Shown: one piece after another, positions 15,621 to 22,571 of the stretch
Numbering within the stretch: the stretch's first letter is position 1
Layout of the letters: every line of letters starts with the position of its first letter
Assembly (NCBI GenBank): GCA_964412555.1
Contig: CAYPPG010000089.1
Location: 1-22,578 of the forward strand
Reading direction: 5' to 3'
Origin: CAYPPG01 sp964412555
GTDB lineage: Bacteria > Hinthialibacterota > Hinthialibacteria > Hinthialibacterales > Hinthialibacteraceae
Length of the DNA stretch: 22,578 nt
Notes under the pieces: generated by a model
Database searches by the model: none
Seen by the model: only the letters and a program-made list of their open reading frames with translations
What the model was told of the DNA's origin: nothing
Program-made: the position numbers and the translations under genes

Positions 15621-15754
15621 ATATTATCGAAGTCATTCCGAAAGAGAATTACGTATGGGATATCAAAAACGAAAACGGTAATGAAGGTTTATTTGATGTG
15701 AAACCTTATCTCGAATCCGAAGCCTTTGAAACTGTGTCGATTGTAAACGCCTAG
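15617..15754 (+). CDS. DUF2442-like small protein, apparently shortened
   Basis: A 45-residue product: MNIIEVIPKENYVWDIKNEN, then GLFDVKPYLESEAFETVSIV. The sequence 'V.P.enY.l.i...NG....fDv.PYL...aF' is the N-terminal half of DUF2442 proteins, usually 75-90 residues, which often partner DUF4160 and are suspected antitoxin-like or regulatory components. AGAGG at a good distance supports the ATG. The stop falls where the family normally has a second strand-helix unit ending in a W-containing segment. Downstream in the same frame VKWMWNMFSL hints at a degraded tail but is not convincing. So it is either a truncated gene or a short family member. Confidence 0.5.
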   Translation: MNIIEVIPKENYVWDIKNENGNEGLFDVKPYLESEAFETVSIVNA

Positions 15755-15834
15755 CAATTTCGGTGAGCTTGCGCAAAAGTCAAGTGGATGTGGAATATGT
15801 TCAGCCTTACACATGGAATTGAGGGGATATGGTT

Positions 15835-16200
15835 ATGTCAAAAAGAAAGAAGAATTTATCACCAAAATATCAACCATGGATCGATGCACGGAAGCGCTTC
15901 CACCTTTCTCACGCTCACATCCAAATGGCGCGCGAGTTGGGCATGAATCCCAAAGAACTCGGCGGAAAGGCGAACCACAAGCAAGAGCCGTGGAAACTTC
16001 CTCTTCCCGAGTTCATTGAAGAACTGTACTTCAAGCACTTTGGAAAACGGCGGCCGGATAATGTTCGTTCGGTGGAACAGATGGTTGAGGATAAGAAGCG
16101 TAAGAAGGCAGAGCGCAAAGAGAGAAGACAAAAAGAACGGGATCATCAACAAGCCGATTCGGACTGTTCAGAAAGTACTGCGGAGGTTTTGCAAAGTTAG
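15835..16200 (+). CDS. Conserved-looking basic hypothetical protein, 121 aa
   Basis: Not assigned to a named family. The N-terminal ~75 residues contain KYQPWIDARKRFHLSHAHIQ, then MARELGMNPKELGG, NHKQEPWKLPLPEFIEELYF and KHFGK. These are dense in Trp, His and helix-forming residues and look like a compact fold. I recall similar uncharacterised small proteins in many environmental genomes but cannot name them. The remainder is a strongly basic helix rich in Lys, Arg and Glu, then a Ser/acidic tail. GAGGGG eight bases before ATG 15835 decides this start over ATG 15829. It sits among toxin-antitoxin-like relics, and its basic helix is compatible with nucleic-acid binding; both points are only suggestive. 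Confidence 0.7.
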   Translation: MSKRKKNLSPKYQPWIDARKRFHLSHAHIQMARELGMNPKELGGKANHKQEPWKLPLPEFIEELYFKHFGKRRPDNVRSVEQMVEDKKRKKAERKERRQKERDHQQADSDCSESTAEVLQS

Positions 16201-16239
16201 TCAACACTCAGCTACACTCTGATACGGAGTATAGTGCGA

Positions 16240-16401
16240 ATGCCACGAAAAATCAGAGAACTTGTCAGAGACCTCGAAACCGCTGGCTTTGTGCATCCCA
16301 ATGTAGCCAAACCGGTGCCCCTTGCAGGTAAAGACGGAGCAGATGCGAAGCATTACCAAGAAAAGGCTGTACGGATAGCGATTGAGGAGCCAAAAAAATG
16401 A
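16240..16401 (+). pseudogene. hicA: HicA-like toxin with an internal in-frame deletion
   Basis: HicA toxins are small dsRBD-fold mRNA interferases that need a conserved His on the first strands. The frame encodes 53 residues: MPRKIRELVRDLETAGFV, directly followed by HPNVAKPVPLAG, then DGADAKHYQEKAVRIAIEE. Both halves match HicA closely, but the intervening segment (typically about 11-13 residues around 'RGGKGSHRNF', with the catalytic His) is missing. The frame is kept, so a shortened, presumably inactive protein could still be made. Its TGA overlaps the hicB ATG by four bases (ATGA), the usual coupled TA layout. The ORF is below common gene-finder length limits. Confidence 0.75.
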
Positions 16402-16637
16402 AAGATTGTGCCCGATATGTCAAGATTGTTGAGTGGTCTGACGAGGACCGGTGTTTTGTGGGAAGCTGCCCGGGATTGTTTTACGGCGGTTGTCATGGTG
16501 ACGATGAACAAGCCATGTTCGCAGAATTGCGTGAAATTGTTGAAGAAATGATCGATTTATAGAAGAAGGATGGTAAACCTCTACCCCCTTCTACTGCTGG
16601 GAAGGATTATGCCAACAAAATGCTTCAAGTGGCCTAA
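16398..16637 (+). pseudogene. hicB: HicB-like antitoxin interrupted by an in-frame amber stop
   Basis: HicB antitoxins neutralise HicA and often repress their own operon. The reading frame begins MKDCARYVKIVEWSDEDRCF, then VGSCPGLFYGGCHGDDE, the HicB partial RNase-H-like fold. It reaches MIDL at residue 54, followed by TAG (16560-16562). The same frame then continues with KKDGKPLPPSTAGKDYANKM and LQVA before TAA (16635-16637), and KDGKPLPPSTAGK is the standard continuation. A single change from a tyrosine codon (TAT/TAC) to TAG explains the break. As read, only 54 residues would be made. No DNA-binding domain follows, so this is a short HicB type. Damage to both partners indicates a dying module. 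Confidence 0.78.
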
Positions 16638-16658
16638 TTGGCTGCTTTTACCAATTAG
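16634..16658. repeat. Perfect 8-bp inverted repeat overlapping the hicB end
   Basis: CTAATTGG, a 9-base loop containing TTTT, then CCAATTAG. It covers the hicB TAA and could form a weak hairpin, but no T-tract follows, so a terminator role is doubtful. Confidence 0.5.
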
Positions 16659-16664
16659 ATAGAA

Positions 16665-16693
16665 GATGGGTTACGCCTGGCGGCTAACCCATC
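16665..16693. repeat. Dispersed-type hairpin 'GATGGGTTA...TAACCCATC'
   Basis: A perfect 9-bp stem with an 11-base loop CGCCTGGCGGC, flanked by CCTAC. It resembles the GATGGGTTACGC...CTAACCCATCCTAC family of intergenic repeats. Its right arm begins inside the GNAT stop codon, so that gene's last codons are built from the repeat. Confidence 0.65.
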
Positions 16694-17214
16694 CTACAAG
16701 CCTCAAATTCATTCTCCAAAATCGAAAGCAATACAATATCATAATACCGGTTTTGAGTAAAATAGGCATCGCGCAGCCGTCCTTCTTCCCGAAATCCGAG
16801 CCGCTCATACAACCGGATGGCTTTCTCGTTGAAGGCAAATACTTGCAAGCAAATCCGGTGAATATTTAATTCCTGAAAGCAGTATCGCATCAATGTAAGA
16901 AATGCGTCTTTGCCGTATCCTCTTCCTTGAAACGCGGGATCGAGGTGGATGCCGATCTCTACGGAGCGGTTTTTGTGGTCGATGTCTTTGAGCAGTGTGT
17001 ATCCGATTGGGGTATGTTCTTTATCCTCGACGATCAACACCACATTTTTTGTGTCGCTGGTACAGGATTCATACCATCGCCGCTGCCCGATTTGCGAAAC
17101 GGGGAGATGGCTGAAATGATAGGGCATCATTTCCGGGTGATTGCGCCACTGCCGCAATTGCTCCAAATCCTTTTCTTCCACCGCACGCAAATTAGTCTGC
17201 TCACCGCAAATCAT
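16684..17214 (-). CDS. GNAT-family N-acetyltransferase (RimJ/RimL or PseH-like)
   Basis: Transfers an acetyl group from acetyl-CoA to an amine. 176 residues. The N-terminal strand TNLRAVEEKDLEQLRQWRN is typical of the RimL/PseH subgroup. Motif A is VEIGIHLDPAFQGRGYGKDA (85-104), with the pyrophosphate-binding QGRGYG at 96-101. FNEKAIRLYERLGFREEG is motif B. The upstream gene on the same strand is a sugar aminotransferase, with 79 bases between them. The likely target is therefore the amino group of a nucleotide-linked or lipid-linked 4-amino sugar, as PseH acts after PseC; ribosomal-protein acetylation is the alternative. The last few codons (ACRMG) lie at the edge of a dispersed hairpin repeat, so the natural C-terminus may have been replaced. 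Confidence 0.88.
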   Translation of the reverse strand: MICGEQTNLRAVEEKDLEQLRQWRNHPEMMPYHFSHLPVSQIGQRRWYESCTSDTKNVVLIVEDKEHTPIGYTLLKDIDHKNRSVEIGIHLDPAFQGRGYGKDAFLTLMRYCFQELNIHRICLQVFAFNEKAIRLYERLGFREEGRLRDAYFTQNRYYDIVLLSILENEFEACRMG

Positions 17215-17270
17215 TGTTTTTTCCCTGTTCTTTGTCGGAGCACGGGCATCTTGCCTGCATCTTTACATGT

Positions 17271-17287
17271 GCCGCCGGGACGGCGGC
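17271..17287. repeat. GC-rich hairpin between aminotransferase and acetyltransferase genes
   Basis: GCCGCCG, a 3-base loop GGA, then CGGCGGC. It follows CACGGGCATCTTGCCTGC, which also contains a small inverted repeat. Together they look like one dispersed intergenic element. No T-tract follows on either strand. Confidence 0.55.
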
Positions 17288-17293
17288 GTTACG

Positions 17294-18436
17294 TTATATC
17301 GAATGCTCAAACGAGATCACCGCACCGATTACCTGTTCAATTTCCTCATCTGTCATATCAGGGAACACCGGTAGGCTAAGAATCCGCTTCCAGATTTCTT
17401 CCGCAATCGGGCATTGTGCATTTTGGGAAGCGTAGTACGGATGCATATGGATCGGATAATAATGCACACCCGGCGCGACTCCCTTGCGTTTCAAATGAGC
17501 CACCAGCCGGTCCCGTTCCGGAACTTTGATGTGATAGATGTGCCAGGAGGATTCGACATTCTCTTGCTCGGGAGGTGTTTCGATCCACGAATGGCCGGCA
17601 AAACCTTCGTTATATCTCTCGGTTATCCGCCTACGTTTTTGGTTGTTTTCATGAAGGCGTTTCAATTGAACCAAACCGATGGCGGCGGAAATATCATGCA
17701 TATGATATTTAAAACCGAGCTCATTCACCCAATACTGCCAGGCATACACGCGCTCTTTGGAAGATCGCGTAAAGGTGTCTTTTGAAATTCCCAGCCACCG
17801 CATTTCACGCAGTTTGCGCGCCCACGTGGAGTGGTTGGTAAAAACCGCTCCTCCTTCACCGCATGTTAGATTTTTGACGGCGTGAAAGGAAAAGCACGTC
17901 AGCGGTGATAGCCCGCCGATTTTCTTTCCTTTGTATTTCGACCCGCAGGCATGGGAAGCGTCTTCGATGACAACGATTTTCCGGTTGCCGATCACCTCAT
18001 TCAATCCGTCCAAGTCGCACGGATGGCCGCCGTAATGGACGGGGATGATGGCGCGCGTGCGGTCCGAGATCTTGCGCCGCACATCGTCCACGTTAATGCA
18101 CAGCGTATCTTCTTCCACGTCCGCAAACACGACCTTCGCGCCGCAATACTTCACCACATGCGCCGTCGAGACGAAGGTGATCGTCGGCACGATCACCTCG
18201 TCGTCCGGCTGTAAATCCAGGAGATGCAGCGACAAATGCAATGCCGCCGTTCCCGAATTGACCCCGGCCACATACTCGACTTCGAATTCCTTCGCCAAAG
18301 CCTTCTCGAACTCCTCCGTCACCGGCCCCAGCCCTAGCCATCCCGAACGCATAACATTCGTCACCGCGTCGATCTCCTCCTGGGTGATCGACGGGCGAAA
18401 AACGGGAATATATTCAGGCACATGTTTCTTCTTCAC
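17294..18436 (-). CDS. DegT/DnrJ/EryC1/StrS-family sugar aminotransferase
   Basis: PLP-dependent enzyme that aminates a keto group on a nucleotide-activated sugar, supplying amino sugars for surface glycans. 380 residues, normal length. The SGTAALHLSL cofactor-phosphate segment is at 61-70. IEDASHACGSKY (158-169) holds Asp159, which pairs with the PLP ring nitrogen. The Schiff-base lysine is Lys188 in SFHAVKNLTCGEGG. The C-terminal HYYPIHMHPYY block is typical. GTG 18436 gives MKKKHVPEYIPVFRPSI; GGGAA lies upstream. The acetyltransferase follows on the same strand, suggesting an N-acylated amino sugar product. GC appears higher in the 5' half (55-63 % in counted lines) than in the 3' half (about 45-48 %), which may mean a mosaic origin. 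Confidence 0.93.
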   Translation of the reverse strand: MKKKHVPEYIPVFRPSITQEEIDAVTNVMRSGWLGLGPVTEEFEKALAKEFEVEYVAGVNSGTAALHLSLHLLDLQPDDEVIVPTITFVSTAHVVKYCGAKVVFADVEEDTLCINVDDVRRKISDRTRAIIPVHYGGHPCDLDGLNEVIGNRKIVVIEDASHACGSKYKGKKIGGLSPLTCFSFHAVKNLTCGEGGAVFTNHSTWARKLREMRWLGISKDTFTRSSKERVYAWQYWVNELGFKYHMHDISAAIGLVQLKRLHENNQKRRRITERYNEGFAGHSWIETPPEQENVESSWHIYHIKVPERDRLVAHLKRKGVAPGVHYYPIHMHPYYASQNAQCPIAEEIWKRILSLPVFPDMTDEEIEQVIGAVISFEHSI

Positions 18437-18612
18437 TGGTTTCCCGCCGTTTGTGATGATGAATTAAATTTAAACGTAAATCGCAATCACTCAATCAATC
18501 ATTATCGCCCATATGAAAGAAATATTGAACGTTAATTCTATTCTTTTCAATGCCAAGACTCTATGATAAAATAAAGATGTTGAAAGAGAAGATTACGTAT
18601 CAGAGGAACATG

Positions 18613-19287
18613 ATGTCCGCGACAATCGATACTTTGGTGGAACCGATTCTCCGTTCACCTCAATTACAACAAGCCTTCGATCATTTAAAAGCCTGTGTCG
18701 AAGAGGAAGAACAAAAACGAAATCGATTTATTGAAGAAATTCGCGAGGATCAAAAAGCCGAATTCATCAACGGAGAAGTCATTATCCATTCACCAAAAAA
18801 TATGTTGCATAATATTCTTGTGAAACGATTGCTCTTTGTAATGGATCACTTCGTCCAATCTCGGGATTTAGGATTTGTAGGTTTTGAAAAACTCCTGACT
18901 TCATTTACGCGCAACGATTATGAACCGGACATTTGCTTTTTCAATCAAGAGAAATCCAAAGATTTCACGAATGACCAAATGCGGTTTCCCGTTCCGGATT
19001 TCATTATAGAAGTGTTTTCCCCCAGTACGGGAAAAAATGACAGGGGTGTGAAATTCGATGATTACGCCCTTCACGGCGTCAAAGAATATTGGATCATTGA
19101 TCCGGAAGCGAAAATGGTAGAACAATATTTATTGAAAGAGGATCGATATGAATTGAAAGTCAAAACCGATTCCGGTGTGATCCATTGCGAATCGATTGAG
19201 GGATTCACGATACCCGTCAACGCCATATTTGATCAACAGGAACATTTGCATTTCCTGAAAGAAATTTTCGTATATGAGGAGGAGTGA
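18613..19287 (+). CDS. Uma2-family (DUF820-type) putative PD-(D/E)XK nuclease
   Basis: Uma2 proteins share a restriction-endonuclease-like fold; their biological role is largely unknown. 224 residues with ATG 18613. An N-terminal helical, Glu-rich extension (~1-48) precedes the core: AEFINGEVIIHSP (49-61), YEPDICFF with Asp106, and PDFIIEVFSPST with Glu133. DDYALHGVKEYWIIDPE is the Uma2 signature block. The longer frame (ATG 18550) is rejected because AGAGGA sits at 18602-18607, just ahead of ATGATG at 18610-18615, and the longer leader has no Shine-Dalgarno. The HEPN gene follows after three bases with its Shine-Dalgarno inside this gene's end, so the two are co-translated. Whether it is an active nuclease is unproven. 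Confidence 0.88.
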   Translation: MSATIDTLVEPILRSPQLQQAFDHLKACVEEEEQKRNRFIEEIREDQKAEFINGEVIIHSPKNMLHNILVKRLLFVMDHFVQSRDLGFVGFEKLLTSFTRNDYEPDICFFNQEKSKDFTNDQMRFPVPDFIIEVFSPSTGKNDRGVKFDDYALHGVKEYWIIDPEAKMVEQYLLKEDRYELKVKTDSGVIHCESIEGFTIPVNAIFDQQEHLHFLKEIFVYEEE

Positions 19288-19290
19288 ATT

Positions 19291-19683
19291 ATGTGCAACC
19301 GTGCAAAGGATTGGTTCAAACAAGCCGAAAAAGATTTGAAGCATGCCGAATTTTCTCGAGAGCATGGGGAACATGAATGGGCGTGCTTCGCCGCTCAACA
19401 AACCGCAAATAAAGCGGTGAAAGCAATTCAGATTCAACTCGGGATAAAAGGAGAAGGATATGATATCGCTGAATTACTGGGTGAATTACCGGATTCAGTT
19501 CAACTGCCGGAAAATATGATCGAAAAAGGAAATGTTTTAGATGACTATTTTTATGATACTCGCTATCCGAATATCTTTATGGATGGTCCCCCTTGTGATA
19601 ATTACAGTTCTGATCAAAGCGAGCAAGCCATTCAATACGCCCGAGACATTTTAGAATTCATCCGTTCTCAAATGGATAAATAA
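19291..19683 (+). CDS. HEPN-domain protein
   Basis: A 130-residue all-helical HEPN protein (PF05168 type). MCNRAKDWFKQAEKDLKHAE and EWACFAAQQTANKAVKAIQI (29-48) are the two signature helices. YFYDTRYPNIFMDGPP and SEQAIQYARDILEFI finish the fold. Usual relatives have a GHS/GHD motif before the middle helix; here it is GEGYDIAELL, so that His is Tyr. HEPN proteins usually pair with an MNT nucleotidyltransferase, but none follows. The partner by position is the Uma2 gene, separated by three bases, and GAGGAGG overlaps its last codons. No Rx4-6H RNase motif is apparent, so RNase toxicity is doubtful. An adaptor or ligand-binding role is equally possible. Confidence 0.88.
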   Translation: MCNRAKDWFKQAEKDLKHAEFSREHGEHEWACFAAQQTANKAVKAIQIQLGIKGEGYDIAELLGELPDSVQLPENMIEKGNVLDDYFYDTRYPNIFMDGPPCDNYSSDQSEQAIQYARDILEFIRSQMDK

Positions 19684-19757
19684 AGAATTCGCAGTACTTC
19701 TCCATCCTCATTTTCCTTCTACAATTCATAACTTCAATCCTTGCATGAGAAAACACT

Positions 19758-20519
19758 GTGCGCGAAGACTATTACGCCGACTATTACGATTTTGAAAACA
19801 ACAACTGGTGGTTCGTCAGCCGCCGCAAAATCATCCGTGCTCTTTTACACCGCTGGCTCCCCTCTGAACCAGCCGTGTGGAATATTCTCGATGTGGGCTG
19901 CGGCACCGGCATCAATTTAGCTCTCCTTTCTGAATTCGGAAACGTTCTCGGCATTGACGGTTCCGATGAAGCCATCCGTTTTTGCCGGCTGCGGGGAGAG
20001 CAAAATGTCCGTGTCGCCAAAGCGGAACAACTTCCCTTCAGCGAATCGGAATTCAATCTTGTGACGGCTTTGGATGTTCTTGAACATATCGTACAGGATG
20101 AGCGGGCAGTCCGTGAGATCGCCCGTGTCTGTGCCCCTGAAGGTTATCTTCTTCTCACCGTCCCGGTGTTCCCCTCTTTATGGGGAGAACACGATGAAGT
20201 GAACCATCATGTCCGCCGGTATGAACCGAGGAGGATTTACGATCTACTGAGACAAAACGGCTTCGAAATCGTTCATCGTTCCTTCATGAACACCTGGCTG
20301 CTCCCCGCCGTATTCATCTGGCGCTGGTGGCTCAAACTCCGGCGATTTTTTGAAACCAAGAACGGGCCATCACGGCCGGATAATATGCACCACCATCCCT
20401 TGTTTAATTGGATATTGACTACCATATTTTCCAGTGAACAACCTTTTATCATCCGAAGGGGTTTGCCGATAGGATTGTCGTTAATCGTTCTTGTGAAGAA
20501 ATGCGATCCAAGAAACTGA
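19758..20519 (+). CDS. Class I SAM-dependent methyltransferase
   Basis: Cytosolic methyltransferase of the Methyltransf_11 type, 253 residues. Motif I is ILDVGCGTGINLALL (43-57), with the acidic ribose-binding residue in VLGIDGSDEA (63-72). AEQLPFSESEFNLVTALDVL is motif II/post-II, followed by LEHI and EGYLLLTVP (motif III). After the core, a hydrophobic, Trp-rich segment near VFIWRWWLKLRRFF suggests membrane association. Proteins of this shape often lie near polyprenyl-sugar glycosyltransferases like those at 6-9 kb, and may methylate a lipid-linked intermediate; that is inference. The start is GTG 19758; no strong Shine-Dalgarno was seen and no better in-frame start exists nearby. Confidence 0.88.
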   Translation: MREDYYADYYDFENNNWWFVSRRKIIRALLHRWLPSEPAVWNILDVGCGTGINLALLSEFGNVLGIDGSDEAIRFCRLRGEQNVRVAKAEQLPFSESEFNLVTALDVLEHIVQDERAVREIARVCAPEGYLLLTVPVFPSLWGEHDEVNHHVRRYEPRRIYDLLRQNGFEIVHRSFMNTWLLPAVFIWRWWLKLRRFFETKNGPSRPDNMHHHPLFNWILTTIFSSEQPFIIRRGLPIGLSLIVLVKKCDPRN

Positions 20520-20744
20520 TTCGTTACTTCATGTTGCATACCGTTCAAGATAATAAAGATTTTGTGGAGACCGAACGAATCCATCGAAGTATCGATTATT
20601 GCACTGAATAGACAAAAACCAAGAATCCACATTAGATGGATATGTTCCTGACAGGTGGAAAGAAGCAATACCAGAAGGCGGCGGACAGGACGTCGCTACG
20701 AAAAAGACGGACCAACAACACATCAGACTGTGAGAAAGGCCAAC

Positions 20745-22571
20745 ATGAACATGGACAGAAGAACATTCATTCGTATCGTGGGCGGCGTCGGGCTGACGTC
20801 GACCGTTCCGTTCCGCTACGTCGTAGGTGCGGAGCCAGCCCGTGCGGGCAGCACCGGCGTGCTGGTCGAGGCCGCTGGCTTCGATGAACCGGGCGGTTGG
20901 AAACTCGACACGCAGCATTACCAGCAGATGGGCGGCTGCTACTTGTTGGCGCACGGCATGGGCAAGCCCGTCGCCAATGCCAAAACGAAAGTCGTGTTTT
21001 CGAAAACCGGCACGTGGCACGTTTGGGTACGCACGCGCAACTGGTGCCCCGGCAAATGGCAGGCGCCCGGCCGCTTCAAGCTCCGCGTCGGCGGTGCGGC
21101 GCTCGCGATGGAGTTCGGCACCGAGAACGAGCGGTGGCATTGGCAGAAGGGGGGTACGGTGGAGATCACGTCGCCGGGGGCGGTAGAGGTGGAACTGGAG
21201 GACCTCACGGGCTTCGACGGACGCTGCGATGCGATTTACTTCGACTGCGAATCATCGCCTATCCTGCCGAACGATGACCTGTGCGAGTTGGCTGCATGGA
21301 AAGACCGGCTGGCCGGACGTGCGGTCAGAGAGATCGAGGAGCAGCAGTTCGACGTCGTCATCGTAGGTGGCGGAATGTCCGGCTGTGGCGCGGCGCTGGC
21401 GGCTCGCTCCCAAGGATTGCAGGTAGCGCTCATCCAGGACCGCCCCGTTTTCGGCGGCAATGCGAGCGACGAGGTACGCGTCCACACCATCGGTATTCCG
21501 GGCAAAGGCACGGAGATCATCGAGACGATAGACACGCTGCACTATCCGAACGGCCACGCGGATGCAATCCTCGCGCAGCAGAAACGCGAGGCGACGATGA
21601 GGAAATCCGGCGTTGGCCTGTTTGCCCATCACATCGCCATCGGCCTGGAGAAAACTGGCGACCGCATCGCCAGTGTCGAGGCCCGCGAAGTGACGACGGG
21701 ACTCATCCGGCGATTCCGCGCACCGGTGTTCATTGACGCGACCGGCGATGGCTGGCTCGGGTTTTGGGGTGGGGCGGAGTGCCGCTACGGACGCGAGCCG
21801 CACACGGAGTTTGGCGAGTTGTGGGACAAGCACGGCGATCTGTGGAGTCCCGCCAAGCCCGACAACCGCGTGATGGGCACCAGCGTGCTTTGGAACTCTG
21901 AAAAGAGCGACCAGCCCAGCGACTTCCCCGCCGTGCCGTGGGCGATGCCGGTAGCCAAGGAACACAAGGCGATCAACGGCGAGTGGTATTGGGAATACTC
22001 GGCGAATCCTTTGAACCAGATTGACGACGCAGAGTGCATCCGCGACCACATGCTGCGGGCGATCTACGGCTCATTTGCCAACGCAAAGAAAGACCCGGAG
22101 AACGCCAACGTCGCGTTGAAATGGGTGGCCTACATCGGCGGCAAGCGCGAGAGTCGCCGGCTGATGGGCGACTACATCTACACGATGCAGGACATGGCAC
22201 AGCGCCGCGAGTTTCCCGACGCGGTGGTCGAAGAGAAACGCGAGATCGATTCGCACTATCAACTGGCCGAGACCGGCTCGCCATTGGATTTCCTCTCCAG
22301 GGCGTTGTTTTACAAAACGGGCGGCCTCTACTACATCCCGTTCCGCAGCCTTTACGTGCGCAACATCGCCAACCTGATGATGGCGGGCCGTTGCTTTAGC
22401 TGCTCACACATCGGCTTGGCCGGTCCGCGCGTGATGAAGACCTGCGCCCAGATGGGCATCGCCACCGGCTACGCCGCCGCGTTGTGCAAGAAACACCACG
22501 CCACACCTCGCGAAGTCGGCCAGCGGCACATCGCCGAGCTGCGGCGGCTGATCGGCTACGAACCGGCGTAG
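20745..22571 (+). CDS. Tat-exported FAD-dependent oxidoreductase (FAD_oxidored family)
   Basis: A 608-residue flavoprotein of the type found next to polysaccharide-degradation genes, sometimes labelled putative xanthan lyase-associated. The N-terminus MNMDRRTFIRIVGGVGLTST is a twin-arginine signal. Residues ~35-190 form a beta-rich, carbohydrate-binding-like domain (AAGFDEPGGW, TWHVWVRTRNW). The FAD-binding Rossmann motif follows: FDVVIVGGGMSGCGAALAA (202-220), then DRPVFGGNASDEVRVH. A late DATGDGWLGFWGGAECRYG block completes the fold. ATG 20745 is chosen over a frame from 20655 because GAAAGG and the Tat signal fit it. GC is far above its neighbours (one counted line 75 %), pointing to a different origin. 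AGGAGA overlaps its stop, suggesting another gene just past the window. Confidence 0.9.
   Translation: MNMDRRTFIRIVGGVGLTSTVPFRYVVGAEPARAGSTGVLVEAAGFDEPGGWKLDTQHYQQMGGCYLLAHGMGKPVANAKTKVVFSKTGTWHVWVRTRNWCPGKWQAPGRFKLRVGGAALAMEFGTENERWHWQKGGTVEITSPGAVEVELEDLTGFDGRCDAIYFDCESSPILPNDDLCELAAWKDRLAGRAVREIEEQQFDVVIVGGGMSGCGAALAARSQGLQVALIQDRPVFGGNASDEVRVHTIGIPGKGTEIIETIDTLHYPNGHADAILAQQKREATMRKSGVGLFAHHIAIGLEKTGDRIASVEAREVTTGLIRRFRAPVFIDATGDGWLGFWGGAECRYGREPHTEFGELWDKHGDLWSPAKPDNRVMGTSVLWNSEKSDQPSDFPAVPWAMPVAKEHKAINGEWYWEYSANPLNQIDDAECIRDHMLRAIYGSFANAKKDPENANVALKWVAYIGGKRESRRLMGDYIYTMQDMAQRREFPDAVVEEKREIDSHYQLAETGSPLDFLSRALFYKTGGLYYIPFRSLYVRNIANLMMAGRCFSCSHIGLAGPRVMKTCAQMGIATGYAAALCKKHHATPREVGQRHIAELRRLIGYEPA

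Noticed and set aside
20520..20744. Possible small gene or transposon end between the methyltransferase and the FAD oxidoreductase
   Set aside because: Only a 26-codon frame (from the ATG at 20531) and no inverted repeats or transposase similarity; the only clear change there is the GC rise.
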